A DNA stretch of 29,929 nt from Ophiothrix spiculata (taxonomy: Eukaryota > Echinodermata > Ophiuroidea > Amphilepidida > Ophiotrichidae): NCBI GenBank assembly GCA_000969725.1, contig JXSR01S035292.1, one strand, 5' to 3'. The position numbers and the translations under genes are program-made. This document shows positions 1 through 12,400 of this stretch, piece after piece (position 1 is the stretch's first letter; each line of letters begins with the position of its first letter). A model generated the notes under the pieces. It made no database searches and was not told where the DNA came from. It saw only the letters and a list, made by a program, of their open reading frames with translations.

Positions 1-179
1 AAAAAGACAAATATGTTAAATAAAACATGTTTTTCTTAATCTGATTTTATTCACTGCAAAATTTGATTTCAAATTTGATATTCTTCTAATTTATTAAATG
101 TCATGAAGAGTTTGTTTATATGTCATGAAGATATTGTTTCATGTCATGAAGATCAAAAAGTGTCCATATGCCATGTTAC
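1..179 (-). repeat. Intron end with a 21-22 bp tandem repeat
   Basis: This is the start of the intron after the last exon. Two full units and one partial unit of atgtcatgaaga(t/g) followed by TTGTTT lie at 98-119, 120-140 and 141-154, within 30-80 bp of the splice donor. Nothing else is seen. Confidence 0.6.
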
Positions 180-446
180 CTTTATCATCATATGCCTCGC
201 TGAATTCAAATGGAGGCGTGACGATTACTGAATGGGGACTGAGTGGTTGCGAAACAGATGAATCGAACAAGACGCTGTATGGGTCATCACCATCATCATC
301 ATCATGGTCAGAGGCAAACTCCTCTGTATTGTCTCCAAAATCAAGCTCTAGTTCCAAGCTAGGTGTGACCTCCGACACTACACTGAGATCATTGGCCTCT
401 GGGCTGAGTGCTCGTAAACCAAGTCGAGGTGCTGGGATTGGTCGAT
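180..446 (-). CDS. PTPN13: Exon: acidic linker, last exon in the window
   Basis: This 267-nt exon is phase 1 at both ends (acceptor gcatacag, donor GTAACA). It begins DRPIPAPRLGLRALSPEAND, passes through LELELDFGDNTEEFASD and a poly-Asp run coded by GAT repeats (HDDDDGDDPYSV), and ends PPFEFSEAYDDK. The codon after Lys is completed in an exon outside the window, where the catalytic PTP domain is expected. Human PTPN13 also has a long acidic stretch ahead of its PTP domain. Confidence 0.82.
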
Positions 447-3400
447 CTGTATGCAGCCATTTTGCCGAGAATGATGGAATGCAGGGATATATATGTATGT
501 AGGCATGGCATGGAGGCATAGCATGGTGGCGGTGTTATTTTTTGATAATTATGGTCAGCGCAAGGGATATTTTTAAATGAACAATGTGAATTTCCCATGA
601 TGCAATGGAATTAAAATTTATAGTGAGGTCAAAGGGCATATAGCATATGTTATGAGCATGTGTATAAATAATACACATACAGGTGAAAAACATGAAACAA
701 ACGAACAAATCAGAAAATATAAAAGAAAAAGACACAAAGTAAATATTAAAATCCACACAACCATAGTATGAAAATTTTATGAAAGATGCAAAGCATGCAG
801 TTCAGCAGTGTTAAAGGGTGAAGAGGAAAAAGAACAAAAACAAAACAAGAAAACATTAAATATTTGCAACAAAATGTGGTACAACTAAAAAATCTACTAT
901 TTTTTCTAAAAATATGGTGGGATTCAATCTGCATGCAGAGAGAGAAGAAGAAAAAACATAGTGCAATTACAACATGCAGATTGGAATTTCAGCTCTTGCA
1001 CGCGCGCAGGCCATTTTGTAGATTTGTCTCTTGAACACGTTCATGTGATACAATTTTTAAACATTTGTCATTATTTTTCAACTTAAAGCTATATACTAGA
1101 ATAAAAGGAGTTAAGATAATATGTGCTGTCTTGATCATGCACGGTTTTCTTGGAGACTAGTTGACACAATTTGGTCATTTAAAAAATAAACATGTTTAAA
1201 CATTTTGGGTTGGTGAATTTGGAGTCACTGTCTGAAAACATGCACCTGATTATCGCTCTCATATCGTGCAGGATATCTTTAAATTCAAGTACTTTCGTTT
1301 GATTGACACTTTTTTGGTTTAAGCTATAGAGCAAAGTAACTACAAAACCACCATTACAGGGTGAGGGAGCTATATGCTCAACAATTTTTACATGGCCTTA
1401 CTATAGTACATCCATCCATTGTGCCTATCTGATAAATTTGTCACTAAAACTTTTTAAACGATTTTACATGACAAATGTAGTAAGTGATCATTGTGAAAGA
1501 AAGAAATATACACAGTGTTTAAATAAGGTGTTGATTTCTATGCATCTTAAAATCACAAACACAAAACTGAGTGGGTGGTGTTCTACTGTGGACAGACTTA
1601 ACTGAAGATATTAAGACCTTCCCATCATGCTTTGCTTCCAATGGGATATTTTGTACAGGTGGTAATGAATGGTATTAGTGACAAAACATAGCACAATTAG
1701 CAGACCTCATTCCAATTTTGTATTTCAGATGTTTTATCATTAAAAAAATTCATGATAACCTGTACAAACTATCCCATTGGAAGCAAGGCATGATGGGAAG
1801 GTCCAGATATCTTCCTGTGGACAGACTTCATGGTCATGTGACAGGAAGTGAATTGTGGGTTTTTGGAATGATTATCTGAAAATTTTGTGTTTCGTTATAT
1901 CAGGTGCAGGACTTTTTTCACATACACATACTTCAAAATTGGTATGGAAGAACAAACAAACTACTCAACATCAAGTAAGTTAAAATGAAAATCTAAATTG
2001 TTTTTTTAATGAAAAACAAACTGTGATATGTATTTTAGGTTCTTATGCAGTCAACTGTCAAAAAATTTCTTTTTTTTCCTTCTTGGCAAATATGGGATAT
2101 TTATAATACAACTATAATCAAATATTTCCTTGGGTGAGAAACTTTACTCTACTTGCTCCGTGGTTCGGAATTCATGTCAACCCATTGGTCCCCTGTATGA
2201 ATAGACTCCTTCATAGGGTATGCATGTCATGCAAGTACAGTGTATATTGATTGATTGGCGGCCTATTATGACCAACAAATGTATGTCCTCGGGCATTGTA
2301 ATTATAGGCAGCAGCACTTCAAATTGAATGGAAAGGTGCTTAAGGCTAGAAACGCTAAATATTTTGTATCTTAGTGCGAGAATTTGATTGTTCTCCAATG
2401 TGCTTGGTTAATTTTAAATAAATTGAACTTACAATGTCTAAATTATTTACATGCATAAACATATATACATTAAATTTGTACATACCACGTGTATCTCTGG
2501 TGGCTTCACTATAAGATTGATCATGTGTTCTTGGCATCTCAGATGCTTGGCTAGCTGGTCTGGACATATTCCTGGGTATAAAAAATACAATAAAATTGTG
2601 AAATTGAGAGTTATTATGCGATATAATTTTACAATTCAGTCTTGTGTAAGGCCCATAGTCACATATCCATCTTCATCTTCATTCGTGTACATTAATGTTC
2701 TTTAAAGTTAGGTATTCCAATCACCTACACATAGCAATTGTGAAGTTTGATTCACATACCCTTGGGTTAATCATTGTGCAAAAGCACCAAACAAAATTCA
2801 TGCTTTTTGGTCTCAAACACGCTTTTTGGGATCCATCACAAATTTTCACGATTTTCACCAAAACACATTTTACAATGTAAAGTCACCTATCAACTAATAA
2901 TTGATTGTAAATCTATTATTAAATAAATGGCAGCTAAAACTAGATGACTCTTCAAGCTTCCACATGTTTTTAAAAATGTAATTAATAACATACAAATCAT
3001 ATTTGAATGAATTGGTTCTGAAATTTGGGCAGCAGGTCCTCAATTCGGAAAGGCATCGGCACCTGCTTCCTAAGCAGAGATCCGTTGATTATAATCTCCG
3101 TCACAGAAATAGATTCTCACAACCAAGGTGTAAAACTGAGAGGTTTCAAAGATCTACCATCCCATTTATCATTAACCAACTCAACAGTTCTCCAGATATC
3201 TGATGATATCTGACTTTTCCTGGTTTTTGTCAAGGTATATGAAATTGTTTTGCTCTTGTTGTATATAATAGGTTCTTGTATTTGTAAAGCCGACGCCCTT
3301 CAGCCTGTGCTGCTAGTTGGCTATTTTGTACACCGTCAATAAATAAACAAATAAATAAATATTTCCAAGACTTTCAATCTGCTTCTTGACAATTTGCAGC

Positions 3401-6400
3401 CAGAAAGAAAGGTAAGAAATAAGACGACATATTCGTATGCTTATTTAGGCATCATGTTTATTGCCTTTTTTACGTATTCTTGGTTGACTAACAAGATTAA
3501 TTGGAGATCGTGCATTTTCATGCTTTTTGCCCTGTTTTCTTCCCCGCATTTTTGCACTTTTTAAAAACCCGATCACGCTTTTTGCCGTTTAAAATCGCGC
3601 AAAACCCCGATGCTTACCTTGAGCAAATTATAATGCTACAGGAAAAAAGAGTCTGAGAATGACTCATAGAAACCTATCTGATATTTATTTGTGTTAGTTC
3701 CAACTATTTTGACTATATCTCTTCAATGAAACATAATATGGGCAAGAAAATTGACAGGGCTGGGTTAAGAGAAAAATATGACAGCTTGGTATCAAAATCC
3801 CCTAGATTTGATTTTGAAAAGAGGGGAGGGGGTTGGAAAAGTGATAGGAATACACACTTTTAATTGGCTGATTGTAAGTTGCTTACTGTATTAAAAATAG
3901 TTTTCAATATTTTGCACAGACAAACAAACACACACTTACCTTGACAACGCAATAGTGACCTTTCCTTTACACTTCCTGAGTATCCCTACAGCTTTGTTTT
4001 GAGTCATACCAACAAAACTCTGACCATTTACCTGAATGGAATAAAACAAAATAGAATTGTTAGAGTTGATAATAATTAGATACAAACACATTATGTTTGA
4101 TAAACTAAAAAACTGGGGGCCTGATTGCCTCTTTGATGTTGACTTGATACAAATTGCATACCTATTCGTGGAATGGAAAGACACAAAACCAATAACACCC
4201 CTATAAAGTACAATGGACTAGTCCATGACCCCATGTCAACATTATACTGTCAACCTTAATTTTCATTTGCATCCTTAGCGGCAGTTGGGCCTTAACCACT
4301 GCCACTCTGCTCTCTGCTGAAGACGAAGATGGTTTCAGGGTTATACCAGTGGTTTTTTGTTCTTCCCATTCTACAAATTGGTATGTATATAATTTGTTTC
4401 AAGTCAACATCGTTATGGAGGTAATCAGCCCAGTGCAATATACTTTAAATATTCAGAAAATTTAAATTACTCAAGATGCAGGATGGCTCAAACACAGTCT
4501 AAAGATTTTTGTTGCAAGATTGTACAAGCTGAAAGTTTCTTTTCATTACATCTTAAAACCTTTTACCCAACATGGTAACATGGTGTGTTGGCAAGAAAAT
4601 TAATTTAGATGAAAACTTGTATACCTGAAAAAAAATGTCTCTAATTCAAATCCTGCCATCTTTATCGGCTATGGACATCATCTGGTGTGATTGTCTTGAC
4701 GTCTCACATTGTAGACTTGTCACCCTTTATTCCATCTAAAAGACTTACTGTGTACCCATCACCAGGGTCTGAAACCCTGTAAAATACCTGATGGATTTGT
4801 CCAAAATCTAGGTCTTCCATCCATGAGGTGTGATTGTCTAACATCGTAGTCTTTTCATCCTTTGTTCCATCTTTAAATCTTGAGTGCTCCCTATCCCCAA
4901 GTGCAGAAACCATGTAACATACCTGAAGAATTTTGTCCCCAATTCTGATCCTTCCATCTTTATCAGCAACCCCATCAGGTGTAATTGTCTTGACCAAGAT
5001 TGTAGTCTTTCCGCCCTTCATTCCACCTGTCAGACTGAAACCAAGGCTGCCATTTGGAGGCTTCTCTAAGTCTATCCACATAACTCCACCCTGTAAAACA
5101 ATGTAAACATTTACTTACTGTTTATATCTGGGCATGTGACTTGTACGAAATATAGCAACATCCTTTCCTAATTCACACAACAGTTGCACAGATTATAGAG
5201 ACACTCATCACAATTCACACAACAGTTGTAACAAAAGGCTCTAGGCCTAAAAAAATATTTGTTTGTTTGTCTGAATCCGGGGCAACCAACCTGCCGATTT
5301 GGCACATAATCAAGATGAATTCCTTGAAAAATTAATACAAGTCTCATAACCTCATGCGTTAATTTTTTTAATAAAGAAAATAACAATTTCAGTGCTAAAT
5401 TTGTTGTTTCTTGCCTTTGGCTTTTATGTGATGTTTTCATATTTCTGTATTTTTAATGGCCGTGAAATGAACAAACAAAAACAAAGAAAGAATGAAAAAA
5501 AACAACGTATGACTGACCGAGCCTTTCCAATTCTAGGCCAGTTACGGACAAACACACATTTTTAGGCCCTACCTAACACAAATATTGAGTAACATGGCCA
5601 TGAAAGGATCAAACCAAACCAACGGCCGAAAGATTGTTACTTTCACATTTGGTGGCTTGGTGAAGGGAAATGCTTCAATAATGTAAATATGGTTTAATGT
5701 TTTTTTGCTGTGCGAGTGACAGGCCTACAAGTAACATAAATTTTAATATCTACCAGCTGCTGTATGCTATACTGTCGCATGTCATCACGTGGGCCAAATT
5801 TGTGTTGCATGGAAAAACTGGTCAAAAAACATATACATATGTTGTAGGTATTGTCACCCTCTTTTAAGCCCCAAATCATTATTGTTTTTGCATAGTTACC
5901 TCATTGTTAGTTAATTACTCCATACATGGCAATGCAATTCTCATTTTGTCTTTAAAATGAGCAATAAATTAGCTTTTTAGGATAAGGGGTTGCAAAATTA
6001 AAAATCTTACACTAAAATAAAATTTCATGATTCCGTATGCTCTAACATGTACCATATCCGTCTACATGATTCTTCCAATTTTAAACCATTGTCTTTACAA
6101 CCTATCTGCAACAAATATTCACCGCATAAACCTGAGAATTTTCACTTCAAAATTAGCTATAAATCAGCTTAATAGGGCAATGGGTTGTAAAGATAATTAT
6201 TTAAAGAATAATTGGCCATCAACCGTATATGTAGGCACCACCACCCTTGCACTATGACTACCTATTGTCTTTCTGAAATTATGTAACACATGAAGACCAA
6301 TTTGCTGCCACAAATAGCTTTATGTGTAAGCTTTCAAATGAGATATAAAATAGGTCAATAGGCCAAGGAATAGTGAATGCGCATCAAATTATGCTCAAGA

Positions 6401-9400
6401 CCATGGACAAAAATGTACCACCACCACCATTTTAGCATATACCACCTAATGACATGCCAAAATATACTAGATTCATCAAGTCTTGTTTTTTGACAAAATA
6501 CGTCTTAAGCTTACCTCGGAAGTTGCCTCTGTGTGGTCATTAGCAGGTGTACTTCTATTAGAATCTACAGTAAGAAACCTAGGGGTGCTCCTCATATTAG
6601 TTGGGGTACTTCTGAAATCTAAGGGGGTGCTCTTTCTTCCTCCTGGAGTTTCCAACCTATCAGATGTTTGTTCCTGATAGGGGGATTCGCTGAGTTCAGG
6701 CATCTTTGGTGGATCCAGTAAATGATCAATGAGACTATCGCTGCCAAATGATGGTGATTCTCTATCACCATCTTTGGAGCTTGGAGACACTGGGGAGGCG
6801 AGTTCTGGGATATTCTCTTGTGAGTTTTTATAGGGAGTGAAGGCAAATGATTCGTTCTCGGCTATTGGTGTCAAAGCTGGTGCGGTACCCCGGACTGCTG
6901 TGGACGTCTTTGGAGCATCTTCTTCTGACGATGTTCCTGATTGATTGGATGGTGTGGAGTAATGGGAGGTACCTTCAAAGTCATCATCACCTGATGTTTT
7001 TGATGGTGTCCATAACGGACTGGAGGATGATGTGGTCGTTGGTGGATATGCTGAGGATGATTCATCTTTTCTTGGTTTGGAGGATGGTGTTGAGGAGGAT
7101 TCCTCTTTTGGAGCCTAGCGATTAAAAAGAAAGAAAATTGTCACTTTTAGGTAATTTTACTTGCAAGTATCTCTACAAGAGGGTAGTTTTAAAAAGGGAG
7201 TTTGTGCAACTATAGATTCTAAAACAAACTGTATTTTTTCTTGCCATGCAATCTAAAATTTTACAAAGACTAAAATTCCTAAATCAAATTTCAAGGCTTA
7301 CCTCTGTTTTTGATATATATGGTGCTTGTTCCTTGTTAGCATTCCCTGCCCCTAGTGACGCCAAGATGGCTTCCACAGCTTCCATGCTATTGTCTCCACC
7401 ATCGGCCTCATCAGACGAGAAATCCTGGAAAAAATCATACAAGGGTCAATGTGGAGAATAAAGTGGTACTTGAGAGTACCACCACAAAGAAAAATACTTG
7501 TAGCTAAGGCGACGAAAAAACAAAAAAACAATCCTGTTTTGTGGGCGAGCGGACCTTTCAAGTATCGGTCGGTCGGGCACATTTTTTCCCCTAAAAATGT
7601 TTTTTACCCAAAATCCGAAAAATGAAAATTTAACAATATTGGCCATAAACGGCTGATTTTACAAGATTTTTGGCAAAACTAAAAATACCCCGCAAATTTA
7701 GGGTCAGTCGGGCCCGTAAAACAGGGTTTTTTCGTCGCCTAAAAGATGAATCAGCAACATATTTAATGGGTATATTCGACTCCTATTGGGTGTTTGAGAA
7801 CCCATGTTGGGTGTTTTATGCATCCCAGTCAAATCACATATCATCGTATATATGTTGGTTATATGTGTACTGTCGCTGCAAAGGGTGCACTTTTCCGCCT
7901 GCATTTGATTCACCAAAATTATATTAAAAGTAAACAGTGATTAATACAAGAAGATGGTGATAAAATAATATAACTCTGTCATTGTCTACAAACAGGCATC
8001 TAGTGCAAAGTAATAATAAATAGATACAAAGGATTAGGGGCGCTTCAAAACTCAACCAGCGGTTCCCTGCCAGTTCTGGGCGATTCAAACGGGATAAACA
8101 ATAGCCAACCGCCCAGAACCGCACACAACCGCCGGTTGAGTTTTGAAGCGACCCCTTACTTCTTTGTTAGAGCATGGAGAACATAGCCATTGTTCCCTAA
8201 CAATTAAATAATTAACTACCTATATTCTTGAGTAATATACCATTACTGCCTAAATATTGCTACTCCTACTGAATGCTCGAGTGGAATTCATATAATTTCG
8301 GACACTAATGTAGGTCAACAACTGCACTCTTTTGCCATGATGGTACACATACGAGTGCCTCTACCCCTAACGGAAATTTTCAGTATCTAAATTGTGTTTT
8401 ATGCACCCAAGCAAAATCACATACCAAATAGGTTGGCCAAAATGGGGGCGCTTCTACTTTTAATGTATGTTTTGAGAATCCAAATTGAGTGTTTCATGCA
8501 CCCAAGTAACCTCAAAAAGGCTAATGTGTAAGAAGATGAAAATGCAGCTAACTTACCTCCCATGACTCATCTGACACATCACCAAGGTCAAAGTCAAGTT
8601 CATTCATGACAGACGTCTTGCCACCACCATCTTTACTCGAAGCAATTACAGCTGCAGATGCAGGTTTAGCATCAGTGGGTGGGGGTAAAGTGGGCAGGGG
8701 TGGAACTGTTGGTGAGGGTGTAGCTGTGGTGTGAGGAATCTGTGGTCTATCAACAGGCGGGGGTGAAGAGGGCAGGGGTGGGCTTGTTGGTGAGGGTGTT
8801 GCTGTACTGTGAGGAGTCTGTGGTCTAGGAGTACTTTTCTCTGAAGCGATGCTTGGTGTTTGTGATGATGGTTTGGCTTGATGTACAGGCCAGCCATCTC
8901 TGAAAACAAATTAAGATATGGAATTGTTGTCAATATTTTCTCTTTTATAATCCACATACTTTGACTAATAATTAGTACTAGTACTTTAAAACTTTAGGCA
9001 TTTACAGTGCACTACCACTCCCTGATTCGGTCCTTCCAAGTATCATTTCAATTCCCTTCGTAACCTTAAAAGGGGTCATCAAACAGATCAATTCAAACCG
9101 TCTGTTAGGAAGAGCTCCCTAAATTTGATTTGGGTTTCCACACAACCCTAAAGCCACCAATTCTGATACAAAAGCGTGTAAATTGTATCAAACTGTTTTT
9201 TAGAATAAAAACTCCTTGTAAACACACCCCTTTATATTTAGTCAAATTACAGGTTTCAAACATATAACCAAAATTCCTCCGATTGCAATACCGAAGTTGT
9301 GAACCATCCACTCCCTCCAAATCTCCTTCCCTGGTGGGGGTGTCCACTCGCCTTGTTGCCTGTAATTCAAAAGATGGTGCAGCTTGATCCAGTATCCACT

Positions 9401-12400
9401 TCCCTCTCTCCCTAATCTATACCCCCCCCCCCCCCGGTGCAGCTACTCACCTTGTTGCCTGTAATTCAACAGACGGCGCAGCTTGATCCAGTATCCGCCT
9501 GGCTTCAAGCAAGCCAACACCATCCAAGCTTATTCCATTGATCGTATGAACCAGATCTCCCGTCTGAACACTACCGTCAATATCCGTTGGAAGTCCCGGT
9601 GTAACGCCACCAATGAAAATCCCTTTCTTGCGATTCTTCAAATCAAGAGTCAGCGACATACCAAGATGGCCGGATTGATTACGTGTAATCTTGACAATCG
9701 GCAGTTCTGGAGAGCTGGCTACAGAGGGTGTATTGGATCGTGTAGATGGGGCAGAGTCTATGAGATGTCTACTGAGTGCGGGTGATTGAGGTGGTGATGG
9801 TGATGCAATGTGGTCAGGTCGGAATTTGTTGCGACATACACGGAGAGTGACCTGTTGTGGGACCTTACGTAAGAAGGACACGGCATCAAAGTGACTCATG
9901 CCTTTTAAGTCTGTATCATTTACCTGAAAAAGATACCACAATGTCCAGAATTTGTCATTGTTACTGTTGATATGGAATTGAGAAAAATAGAAACATCATC
10001 AAAATCTAACTGTTCAATGACTACCAGAGTCTGATGAATCTAAACCATCCAGAATGAACATTACTTAACTCTTAGCCTACTAATGGGGACTGGAGTCGAC
10101 ACTCAATCACATCTACATGTTTCTGGTTTAGCTGAAATGTTCATGATCCCAAGAAGGTAATTGCCCATTAGATTGATGGATTTGTAAATGAATTATTGGA
10201 AAATTATTGATGTCAATAAAGGAAGTGCAATACCAGCAGTTGTCAATTATTGATCTAAACAATAGAGGTATTGATCTAAATCAATATTCAATTTGGACTT
10301 TTTAATTAGGTGGTGGACTTTAAGTAGTAGTCAATAATTGACTATTGTTTGATAAAGTTACTCCAAAACCAGACACAGGATTAGGAATTTTCAAAACTTG
10401 CTTGTTTTTTAAGGGTTTAGGGCCATTCCAAGCGATTTGGTCACAAACGCTACCGAGCATACTCAGCATTACATGACTCCTGCAAACAAAACATGTTGTC
10501 CCAGTTTTTTTTTTCAAGTGTCCTTTACCCATGTGTTGAAGTTCTTCACCAATTAAGCAAAACATTTGCAGTTATCATTATAGTGTTTGAACTGTAGCCC
10601 ACTAAATGTCAAATTTTACTAGAATCTGTCAAATTTTTTGGATTTCAAGAATTTGCCAATATTTATTGATCTTTAATGGGAATCACATATCTATCACTTG
10701 ATATGGGCAGTCATATCATGCATGAATACAGGAATCATTGAAAGAAACAAACATTTTCAAGTTCAAAATCACAGACCATGTAGCGGTCTGAAACATTTGT
10801 TTGTCCCAAGGAATTTTTATAAGGGAATCGGGATACGCCCCCATCTTGTGTCGCTCATGGAGCAGAGTTATTGTACCTCCGGTTATATTTGGAGTTTGGC
10901 CCGATATCCAGACAGATCACGTAAATCTTCACTTGACGTATACACAGCGTGTGCATTTTGTTTCACACTCAAATCGTGTCTGCGTTTCAAGTAGCATGTA
11001 TTGCGACTTGCTCTGATCAAAGTATGCCAATTTTCCCGCTAATCCATTGCGAAGACTCTCATAGTGTGAAACACAAAGGCGTTAAATGCCGGAGGTACAA
11101 TAACTTGCCCTCAATGAGTGATAATCCAAGATGGCTGCCGTCCCATAGGATTTACACAGTTGTGAAATCAAAATGGCAGTGAGTACCGATTCCCCTTTCT
11201 AAATTCCTTGTGTAAACCTTGACTTTACGAATACACAGGGTGCGCAATTTATTTCAAGGCAAACTGTGTCCCTGTTTCAGCATGGTCTATTCCTACTTAT
11301 ACCAAAATAAATAAGGCGATTTCTGTGCAAGTTCGATTTTGATGAGTTTTGTCCTTTGGTAGGCATACCAGATAAATACTGAAGATACAATAACTGGGGT
11401 CGATTTCACTAACGCAAAAATGCATCATTAACCCATCTTGAGACCAAAACCCATCGTAAGCTACGACCACCTCTTGACCGCACGCAACGTTAACAAAGGG
11501 TTTGATTTTTCTAATGCATAATTCTTATACATTACGATGCGGTGAACACTTACGAAGGATTTTCATGGTTTTGTGATTTCTAGTTGTAGCTACGAGCTTA
11601 ACCCATCGTTAGCTATGGTGTAATGATGCATCGTAATGTTAGTGAAATCGACCCCTGGCCTCTGTAAGCGACATCAAACATGGCAGACATCTTATAGAAT
11701 TAACATGGCGGTCAAATTAAATATCAATTCCCTTTATACATTCCTTGGTTTGAAAGTATAGCTTAAAGGCAGATAGTACTCACTTTGAGGACCTTATCCC
11801 CTTCCTGTAATCTGCCATCAGAGAGTGCTGGATCATGGAGGATATCTTTGATATACACGCCGCCTGAGTTGGCTCCTCCAGCCACCGTAAACCCGAAGCC
11901 CCCACGTGCCGGCTTGATGAGAGTCACATCTACGTATTCCTGTTATCATAAATAAAATAAATTTAGAAATAATCTAAAATAAAATACAGATTTAAGGAAG
12001 GGGATGACGTTGAGCTTGTCTAAAGCCAATACCCTTGTGTTATATTGTATTCTTAACACTTGTGGTAGTTATAATGCTTATACTGTATCCGTTTCTCCAA
12101 TTGAATTATTTACCATCTGACAAACCGTTGAAATTAATAAATACCTTCACTTCCAAAAGTCTGACACATCACCATACTCTATGGCCAAAGCATTATCAAA
12201 GCAATTTATCCATTTTTGACATGATGGTATGAAATATCTCAACGGTACAGCGATGTACATTCAGAAGATCAATAATTGATTGGGATGGATGATTACAATA
12301 TCTCATTAAGTAATGGAAAATTCCATGCAGAATTATGTAACAGATACTTCAAGGTCACCTATAGCTCCACACCTACCTTGAACAATCCACATTATAAGGG

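Larger units (their letters stand above)
4032..4922 (-). other. Intron, about 0.9 kb, holding decayed PDZ6 exon copies
   Basis: The half next to the donor holds the two degenerate exon copies listed below. In the rest (4032-4620) I see nothing specific. Confidence 0.7.
7425..8556 (-). other. Intron, about 1.1 kb, with two inverted-repeat elements
   Basis: It holds the elements at 7507-7740 and 8035-8158. The phrase TGAGAA(C/T)CCA..TTG(A/G)GTGTTT(T/C)ATGCA appears near 7792-7835 and 8470-8505, with a partial match near 8395-8425, suggesting an old dispersed or tandem repeat. Confidence 0.6.
9924..11783 (-). other. Intron, about 1.9 kb, with nested transposons
   Basis: The half away from the acceptor holds the inverted-repeat elements at 10807-11210 and 11218-11747 with an insertion at 11396-11655. 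In 9924-10806 I see only AT-rich intron with several short attgat/atcaat runs. Confidence 0.65.

Noticed and set aside
139..598. Open frames on both strands over the last exon, including a Met-started plus-strand frame at 125-502
   Set aside because: The minus frame is a real exon but ends at splice sites (446 and 180); the plus frame and the other minus frames are shadows of its GAT-rich coding.
4704..5081. A 125-residue minus frame as one exon with a PDZ and an unusual C-terminal extension
   Set aside because: The frame runs past a good GTATGT donor at 4922 into decayed copies of the same exon; splicing to 4031 restores a normal PDZ.
8646..8957. Minus frame reading HHHKHQASLQ with His/Pro richness
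   Set aside because: It is the wrong phase. The frame set by the preceding exon gives DGWPVHQAKPSSQ and reaches the donor in phase.
10698..11182. Overlapping plus-strand frames as a gene
   Set aside because: They lie inside a pair of inverted-repeat elements, overlap each other in different frames and show no family resemblance.
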